A stretch of 64,000 nucleotides of DNA from Halosolutus halophilus (GTDB lineage: Archaea > Halobacteriota > Halobacteria > Halobacteriales > Natrialbaceae): contig NZ_CP094974.1 of the NCBI RefSeq assembly GCF_022869805.1, positions 1,488,001 to 1,552,000 on the forward strand. Direction: 5' to 3'. Shown piece after piece: positions 59,004 through 64,000 of the stretch. How positions within the stretch are numbered: position 1 is the stretch's first letter; each line of letters opens with the position of its first letter. The notes beneath the pieces were generated by a model, which made no database searches, was not told where the DNA came from, and saw only the letters and a program-made list of their open reading frames with translations. A program made the position numbers and the translations under genes.

Positions 59004-60157
59004 CGATCGAACCGTCAGATCGCGTGAAGGCGGTCCCGCCGTCGGGCATCCGGCGGTTTTTCGAGATCGCCGAGGAGCGCGACGAGGTCATCTCGCTGGG
59101 CGTCGGCGAACCCGACTTCTCGACTCCGTGGGCCGCACGGGACGCGGCGATCACCTCGCTGGAACAGGGCAAGACCTCCTACACCGCGAACCGCGGGAAA
59201 CGCGAACTCCGGGAGTCGATCGCGGACTACGTCGCCGATCGGTTCGACCTCGGCTACGACCCGGCCGAGGAGATCATCGTGACCGCCGGCGCGAGCGAGG
59301 CGGTCGACCTCGCATTCCGGGCGTTCGTCGATCCCGGCGACACGGTCGCGATCGCACAGCCGTCGTACATCTCCTACGAACCCGGCGTGATCTTCGCCGG
59401 CGGCGAGGTGCTGCCGGTCCCCACGAGAAAGGAGGACGAGTTCCGACTCACCGTCGAGGAACTCGACGCGGCGGGTGCGGCCGACGCCGACGTGCTCGTC
59501 GTCTGTTACCCCAACAACCCGACGGGTGCGATCATGCGCGAGGAAGACCTCGAACCGATCGCCGACTTCGCCCGCGAGCACGACCTCACGGTCTTCTCGG
59601 ACGAGATCTACGCCGAGTTGACCTACGACGGGGATCACACGTCGATCGCGACCGTCGACGGCATGCGCGAGCGGACGATCGTCTTCAACGGGTTCTCGAA
59701 GGCCCACGCGATGACCGGGCTTCGGCTGGGATACGCGCTCGGGCCCGCCGACGCGATCGGCGCGATGAACAAGATCCACCAGTACGCGATGCTGTCGGCC
59801 CCGACGACGGCCCAGTACGCGGCCCTCGAGGCACTGGATTCTTGCGAGAACGACGTTCGCGAGATGGTCGACCAGTACGATCGCCGTCGCCAGTTCGTTC
59901 TCTCGCGGTTCCGCGAGATCGGGATGGACGTCTTCGAGGCGAAGGGAGCGTTCTACTGTTTCCCCGAGGTGCCCGAGGGCTTCACCGCGGAGGAATTCGC
60001 GGAAGATGTCCTCCGCGAGCAGGGGGTCGCCGTCGTCCCGGGTGACGTCTTCGGCGTCGGTGGCGAGGGACACCTCCGGATCTCCTACGCGACGGGTCTC
60101 GAGGACCTCCGCGAGGCGCTGACCCGGATCGAAGCCTTCGTCGCGGAACACGCCTGA
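59000..60157 (+). CDS. Class I/II PLP-dependent aminotransferase
   Basis: The 385-residue protein belongs to aminotransferase fold type I: VISLGVGEPDFSTPWAARDA, SYTANRGKRELRESIADYVA, VTAGASEAVDLAFRAFVDPG, VVCYPNNPTGAIMREEDLEP, DEIYAELTYDGDHTSI and the PLP lysine in IVFNGFSKAHAMTGLRLGYA. These match the aspartate/aromatic/alanine aminotransferase subgroup of archaea; the exact substrate is not readable. Translationally coupled to the upstream Lrp regulator by a 4-nt overlap. Confidence 0.93.
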   Translation: MTIEPSDRVKAVPPSGIRRFFEIAEERDEVISLGVGEPDFSTPWAARDAAITSLEQGKTSYTANRGKRELRESIADYVADRFDLGYDPAEEIIVTAGASEAVDLAFRAFVDPGDTVAIAQPSYISYEPGVIFAGGEVLPVPTRKEDEFRLTVEELDAAGAADADVLVVCYPNNPTGAIMREEDLEPIADFAREHDLTVFSDEIYAELTYDGDHTSIATVDGMRERTIVFNGFSKAHAMTGLRLGYALGPADAIGAMNKIHQYAMLSAPTTAQYAALEALDSCENDVREMVDQYDRRRQFVLSRFREIGMDVFEAKGAFYCFPEVPEGFTAEEFAEDVLREQGVAVVPGDVFGVGGEGHLRISYATGLEDLREALTRIEAFVAEHA

Positions 60158-60262
60158 ATCGCTGATTCGCCGTTCGATCGACGGCCTGCGTGACCGCCGG
60201 TGGTCCAGCGCGGCTGGCAGGAGTATCACGAACGTTTTCTCGATCGGCCCGCATTCGTGCGT

Positions 60263-61483
60263 ATGGTCGACTATCGTCCGCTCACCGACGACGGGGACGT
60301 CTTCCACGAGTACCGCAGTTACGCCTTCACGCCCCAGGAGGGGGTCCCGGCGTACGATCCCGACGAGCACGACACGCCACGATCGACCCTCGGGGCGCGT
60401 CGGGGACTCTACGAGCACGCGGACGACGAACGGCCTCGCTGTGTCTGTCGACACTACTGGCTCGAGGCCCGCGTTCGCGGGGAGCCCCACGCGACGGCCG
60501 GAATCGCGTCGATCGCCACCCCGCCCGAGTATCGCCGGGAGGGCTACGTTCGCCGGCTTCTCGCACACTCCCTCGCCGAGTATCGCAACCACGGCGTCAG
60601 GTTCTCGGTCCTCTGGCCGTTCCGGTACCGCTTCTACCGGCAGTACGGCTGGGACGCCGCCAACCGGATCGTCACCCACGAGTGCGATCCCGACGTGCTC
60701 TCCTTCGCCGCTGCGAGCGACGCTCGGGATCGGGGATCGTTCCGGCCGGTCGACCCCGACGAGTACGACGCGATCGAACCCGTCTACGACGAGTGGGCCG
60801 ACCGCCACGCGCTCGCACTCGAGCGCGACGAGGACTGGTGGCGCCACCGCGTCTTCGGCGGCCACGACGTCGATCCGTTCGTCTACGCGTACGAACGGGA
60901 CGGCGAGCCGCGGGGGTATCTCGTCTACACGATCGACGGCGATCACGGGGAGCGGACGATGGACGTCACGGAACTGGCAGCCGTCGATCGCGAGGCGGTC
61001 CGCGCACTCCTGTCGTTCTGTTACGATCACGACTCGCAGGTCGATCGGGTCCGGTTCCGGATGCCGGAGAACGACCTCCTGCGCGCGGACGCGGCCGATC
61101 CCGACGAGATCGATACGACCGTCGAAACGGGACCGATGGTCCGGATCGTCGACGTCGAAGCGACCCTGTCGGCGCTGTCCTATCCCTCCCTCGATCGGAC
61201 CCTCACGCTCGCAGTCGAGGATCCGCTGGTCGACTGGAACGACGCCGCCGTCTCGCTCGAGGTGGCGGCTGGGCGCGCCGCGTGCGAGCGGATCGACGCC
61301 GCGGCCGCGGACGAACCGGACGTGACGCTCGACGTGGCCACGCTCTCGCAACTCGTCGTCGGGGCCCGATCGGCCGCGACCCTCGATCGGCTGGGTCGAC
61401 TCGAGGGCGCAACACCGGACGCGGTCGCGACGCTCGGGGACCTGTTTCCCGAACGGGACGTCTACCTCGGGGAGTTCTTCTGA
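60263..61483 (+). CDS. GNAT-family acetyltransferase, Eis-like
   Basis: The 406-residue protein has an N-terminal GNAT domain with the acetyl-CoA signature GIASIATPPEYRREGYVRRL, followed by LWPFRYRFYRQYGWDAANRI. A second GNAT-like domain (YAYERDGEPRGYLVYTIDGD) and a C-terminal sterol-carrier-like domain ending TLGDLFPERDVYLGEFF follow. This is the three-domain layout of Eis proteins, which acetylate amines including aminoglycosides. The ATG at 60263 is chosen over an in-frame GTG at 60200, whose extension is weakly coding-like. Convergent with the FAD oxidase gene. Confidence 0.87.
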   Translation: MVDYRPLTDDGDVFHEYRSYAFTPQEGVPAYDPDEHDTPRSTLGARRGLYEHADDERPRCVCRHYWLEARVRGEPHATAGIASIATPPEYRREGYVRRLLAHSLAEYRNHGVRFSVLWPFRYRFYRQYGWDAANRIVTHECDPDVLSFAAASDARDRGSFRPVDPDEYDAIEPVYDEWADRHALALERDEDWWRHRVFGGHDVDPFVYAYERDGEPRGYLVYTIDGDHGERTMDVTELAAVDREAVRALLSFCYDHDSQVDRVRFRMPENDLLRADAADPDEIDTTVETGPMVRIVDVEATLSALSYPSLDRTLTLAVEDPLVDWNDAAVSLEVAAGRAACERIDAAAADEPDVTLDVATLSQLVVGARSAATLDRLGRLEGATPDAVATLGDLFPERDVYLGEFF

Positions 61484-61485
61484 AC

Positions 61486-62661
61486 TCAGACGACGTTCCG
61501 CTCGGCGTGCTCGTCGCCCGACTCGAACCGATCGCTCGAGAGCGCGTCGACGTCGACGAGCGACGCCTCGCCGTCGACGGCGAGCTCCGCGACGACCTGT
61601 CCGGTCGCGGGCGCGTGCTGGAAGCCGTGGCCGGAGAAGCCGGCGGCAGTAATGAAGCCGGGAACGGTCTCCTCGACGATCGCGTTGTCGTCCGGCGTCA
61701 CGGCGTAGAGCCCCGCCCAGCCGCGCTTGATCCGCGATTCCGGGCCGAAGTAGGTCGTCCACTCGCTTGTTTTCTCGACGACGTCGGCGGCCCAGTCGAA
61801 CTCCATCTGCGTCACGTAGCCGTCGGGATCGCGCTCCGGATCGTCGCTGGCGAGGTGGCCGCCGACGAGGGCGTCGCCGCCGCGATCGGGCCGGAAGTAC
61901 GTTCCCGTCCCGAGGTCGATCGTCAGCGGATCCGTCTCCGGGACGGCCGTTTCCGGATCGACGACGGCGATCTGGCGTCGCTTCGGCGCGATCGGCAGCG
62001 AGACGGCGGCCAGTTCGGCGACCTGCCCGGCCCACGGTCCCGCGGCGTTGACGACGAAATCGGCATCGAGTCGACCGTCGAGTGTCTCGACGCCCGTCAC
62101 CCGCCCGTCGCGATCGGCACTGGCGCTGGTCCCGTCCTCGCGGTGGACGTCGATAACGGGCGTCCTCGTCCGAACGTCGACCCCCGCGTCGGCCGCCGCC
62201 CGGGCGTAGGCCTGTAACGCGAGGTGCGGATCGGCGAACCCGTCCGTTTCCGAGTACGTCGCCGCGACGAACCGCTCCGGATCGATCCCGGAACAGTACT
62301 CTCGGGCCGCGTCGGGATCGAGCACCTCGCTCGGGACGCCGCGATCGTTCTGCATTGCGACCGCGTCCTCGAACGCCGCGGCAGTCTCGTCGGACCGGGC
62401 GAGAAAGAGATACCCCGTCTTCCGGTAGTCGATGTCGGTCCCGAACCGCTCCGTGAACTCGTTCCAGACGCGCATACTCTCGCGGGACAGGTCGACGTTG
62501 ACCGGCGTCGAGAACTGCGCACGGATGCCGCCCAGCGCCCGTTCGGTGCTTCCGCCGCCGATCGACCCCTTCTCGCAGACGGTCACGTCGACGCCGCGGT
62601 TTGCCAGTGCGTACGCGCTCGAGAGGCCGACGATGCCGCCGCCGACCACGATACCGTGCAT
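61486..62661 (-). CDS. FAD-dependent amine/amino-acid oxidase-like oxidoreductase
   Basis: The 391-residue protein has an N-terminal Rossmann motif GIVVGGGIVGLSSAYALANR followed by VTVCEKGSIGGGSTERALGG, a FAD-binding glycine-rich loop. Later FVVNAAGPWAGQVAELA and the C-terminal GFSGHGFQHAPATGQVVAEL are the DAO-family signatures. Relatives oxidise D-amino acids, glycine or sarcosine. Together with the next gene, a paralog on the same strand 78 bp upstream, it suggests a pathway for amines or D-amino acids. Substrate unknown. Confidence 0.9.
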   Translation of the reverse strand: MHGIVVGGGIVGLSSAYALANRGVDVTVCEKGSIGGGSTERALGGIRAQFSTPVNVDLSRESMRVWNEFTERFGTDIDYRKTGYLFLARSDETAAAFEDAVAMQNDRGVPSEVLDPDAAREYCSGIDPERFVAATYSETDGFADPHLALQAYARAAADAGVDVRTRTPVIDVHREDGTSASADRDGRVTGVETLDGRLDADFVVNAAGPWAGQVAELAAVSLPIAPKRRQIAVVDPETAVPETDPLTIDLGTGTYFRPDRGGDALVGGHLASDDPERDPDGYVTQMEFDWAADVVEKTSEWTTYFGPESRIKRGWAGLYAVTPDDNAIVEETVPGFITAAGFSGHGFQHAPATGQVVAELAVDGEASLVDVDALSSDRFESGDEHAERNVV

Positions 62662-62739
62662 ACGATACCAATCGACACGGCCGGAGAAAAGGGTTCGTTC
62701 GAGACCGCGATCGGACGGCGGAATCGATCTCTACAGGCG

Positions 62740-63843
62740 TCAGAACCGATCGGGTGAGAGTCGATCGTGGACGTCGGGATCGGGCCGGTCGTCGATCTCC
62801 TCCTGGACGACCGCGGCGACGGCCGGCGCGAGCGTGATCCCCAGTCCAGTCATCCCACAGGCGACGACGAACCCGTCGACGGCCGTCTCGCCGACGATCG
62901 GACGCCCGTCCGGCGTAACCGTCCGGAGACCGATCCACGCGTCGACGACCGACGCGTCCGCGAGCGCGGGGACGACGCTCGCCAGTTCGGGCGCCGAGTC
63001 GACGAACTCCTCCGAGACCGAGAGGTCGTCCGGGTCGTACCGTTGCCCCTCCACGTACGTCGTCAGGAACTCCCCGACCCACGCCCGCGTTCCGTCAGCG
63101 TCGACCGCGGGCCGTACGTACCGATTCGACTCGAAAATCGTGACCGGCGCGTCGATCGGTTCGACCGCCTCGAGTTCGACCATCGGCCCCTGCGTGTGAC
63201 AGAGCGGAAGCGAGACGCCGACCGCCTCGTTCAGGCGCGGTGCCCAGGGCCCCGCCGCGTTGACGACGACGTCCGCGTCCGCGCTTTCGTCGTCGGTCAC
63301 GACGCTCGAGACGGCCCCGTCGGTCGTTTCGACGTCCGTGACCGTGACCCCCGTTCGGACGTCGACGCCGTTTCGGCGTGCACGGTCGGCAAAGGCCGTC
63401 GCGATCGCTGCCGGATCGTCACAGACGGTATCGGCGGGCGTGGAGAGTGCACCGGCGAACCCCGCGGGTTCGACGCCGAATTCGGCCAGATCGGTCGCCT
63501 CGACGAACGACGCGTCGACGCCGTACTCCCGGAGCGTCGTCGCCGATCCGGCGAGTCGATCGGCGAAAACGGGCGTCTCGGCCACGTACAGCGCACCCAG
63601 TCGCTCCACGTCCAGCGACTCGGCCTCGAACAGATCCCGGTAGACCGATCGCGCTCGCGCTCGCATCCGCAGGTCGAACGGGTCCGGTTCGACCGCGGTC
63701 CGCATCACGATTCCCGCGGAGGCCGCCGTCGTTTCGCGGCCGATCTCCGATCGTTCGAGCAGGGTTACGTCGTGGCCGGTCTCGCCCAGCCGCGACGCGA
63801 TTGCGGTGCCGACGATCCCTCCCCCGACGATGACGACGTTCAT
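62740..63843 (-). CDS. FAD-dependent amine/amino-acid oxidase-like oxidoreductase, paralog
   Basis: The 367-residue protein begins MNVVIVGGGIVGTAIASRLG, then HDVTLLERSEIGRETTAASA, the FAD-binding loop of the DAO family. VVVNAAGPWAPRLNEAVG and the C-terminal FVVACGMTGLGITLAPAVAA also match. It is clearly related to the preceding gene by motif but diverged throughout. Both are on the minus strand, so transcription likely runs from here into 61486. The ATG at 63843 is the family start. Divergent from the ornithine cyclodeaminase-like gene at the window end. Confidence 0.9.
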   Translation of the reverse strand: MNVVIVGGGIVGTAIASRLGETGHDVTLLERSEIGRETTAASAGIVMRTAVEPDPFDLRMRARARSVYRDLFEAESLDVERLGALYVAETPVFADRLAGSATTLREYGVDASFVEATDLAEFGVEPAGFAGALSTPADTVCDDPAAIATAFADRARRNGVDVRTGVTVTDVETTDGAVSSVVTDDESADADVVVNAAGPWAPRLNEAVGVSLPLCHTQGPMVELEAVEPIDAPVTIFESNRYVRPAVDADGTRAWVGEFLTTYVEGQRYDPDDLSVSEEFVDSAPELASVVPALADASVVDAWIGLRTVTPDGRPIVGETAVDGFVVACGMTGLGITLAPAVAAVVQEEIDDRPDPDVHDRLSPDRF

Positions 63844-63949
63844 GCGAGGGACTACCACGGCGGGAAGGAAAGAACCTCCTCCGGTTCCGTCGCGTGAGTT
63901 CGGCCGGCGGCGATACACACTGAAGTACCCGTCCGGCGACCGTCACGAT

Positions 63950-64000
63950 ATGGTACGCGTACTCTCCGACGAGGACGTAGCGTCCGTGCTCGATTTGCCG
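63950..64000 (+). CDS. Ornithine cyclodeaminase/alanine dehydrogenase-like protein (partial, N-terminus)
   Basis: Only 17 codons are in the window: MVRVLSDEDVASVLDLP. This fits the first residues of ornithine cyclodeaminase/mu-crystallin family proteins, whose N-terminus typically reads LxxxDVxxxLxxP. The enzymes form proline or reduce imino acids with NAD(P). The gene is divergent from the FAD oxidase pair, about 106 bp apart. The identification rests on a short match and is moderate. Confidence 0.55.
   Translation, partial: MVRVLSDEDVASVLDLP

Noticed and set aside
59015-63082. 1355-codon minus-strand open frame spanning several genes
   Set aside because: It runs opposite to the aminotransferase and GNAT genes and, out of frame, on the same strand across the FAD oxidases. 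The product is Arg/Val/Gly-rich and not acidic. GC-rich genomes give long stop-free shadow frames, and each overlapped gene has clear family motifs.
1-64000. tRNA, rRNA or CRISPR features
   Set aside because: Reading for T-loop GGTTCGAATCC-like words, rRNA-like stretches and regularly spaced short repeats gave nothing. The repeats found are coding repeats or promoter repeats.

Overview
The window is a gene-dense stretch of haloarchaeal (class Halobacteria) chromosome. Supporting signs are high GC, very acidic predicted proteins, short AT-rich boxes about 25-30 nt upstream of many starts (leaderless promoters), GGAGGTGA-type ribosome-binding sites where there is a leader, and lineage-specific families (HEWD protein, DpsA, fused TatC, archaeal uL10/P1). 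The protein set fits the Natrialbales, but the genus is inferred and not shown. I see no rRNA, tRNA, CRISPR array or intact transposase.

Layout. 1-9.3 kb: metabolism and redox (lipoprotein, cysteine synthase, Leu/Glu-type dehydrogenase, VOC protein, thioredoxin, DUF255 thioredoxin-fold protein, aconitase). 9.5-12.5 kb: an accessory island of three tandem paralogous exported proteins, each with the same promoter, leader palindrome and ribosome-binding site. 12.5-18.5 kb: folA-thyA, purD, a small membrane protein, and a cation/proton antiporter fused to stress-protein domains. 18.5-28 kb: class III aminotransferase, MgtC-type membrane protein, aldehyde dehydrogenase, DpsA, a 55-residue protein behind a perfect iron box, macrodomain protein, fused TatC, purM. 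28-39.5 kb: an overlapping S2P protease/TraB pair, thioesterase, S66 peptidase, DMT exporter, cytidylate-kinase-like protein, a 249-bp IS200/IS605-derived palindromic element, HAD and SHOCT proteins, methyltransferases, an MFS carrier and two tiny zinc-ribbon proteins.

39.5-49.7 kb: cupin; a 1046-residue protein with an actin-like ATPase domain, a long coiled coil and a C-terminal membrane anchor; MOSC protein; PEP carboxykinase; a secreted acidic repeat protein; HEWD protein; CutA; uL11. 49.7-52 kb: the uL1-uL10-P1 ribosomal operon with a structured leader. 52-64 kb: HAD, DUF429, TctA-like permease, BtpA, old yellow enzyme, thioredoxin-fold protein, a repeat-bearing acidic protein, Lrp regulator plus aminotransferase, GNAT, two FAD amine/amino-acid oxidase-like enzymes and the start of an ornithine cyclodeaminase-like gene.

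The strongest candidates for undescribed biology are the actin-like/coiled-coil tail-anchored protein (39896-43036), the triplicated exported family with its shared leader element (9512-12235), the small palindrome-bounded element (34059-34307), and the iron-box-controlled 55-residue protein (24097-24296).
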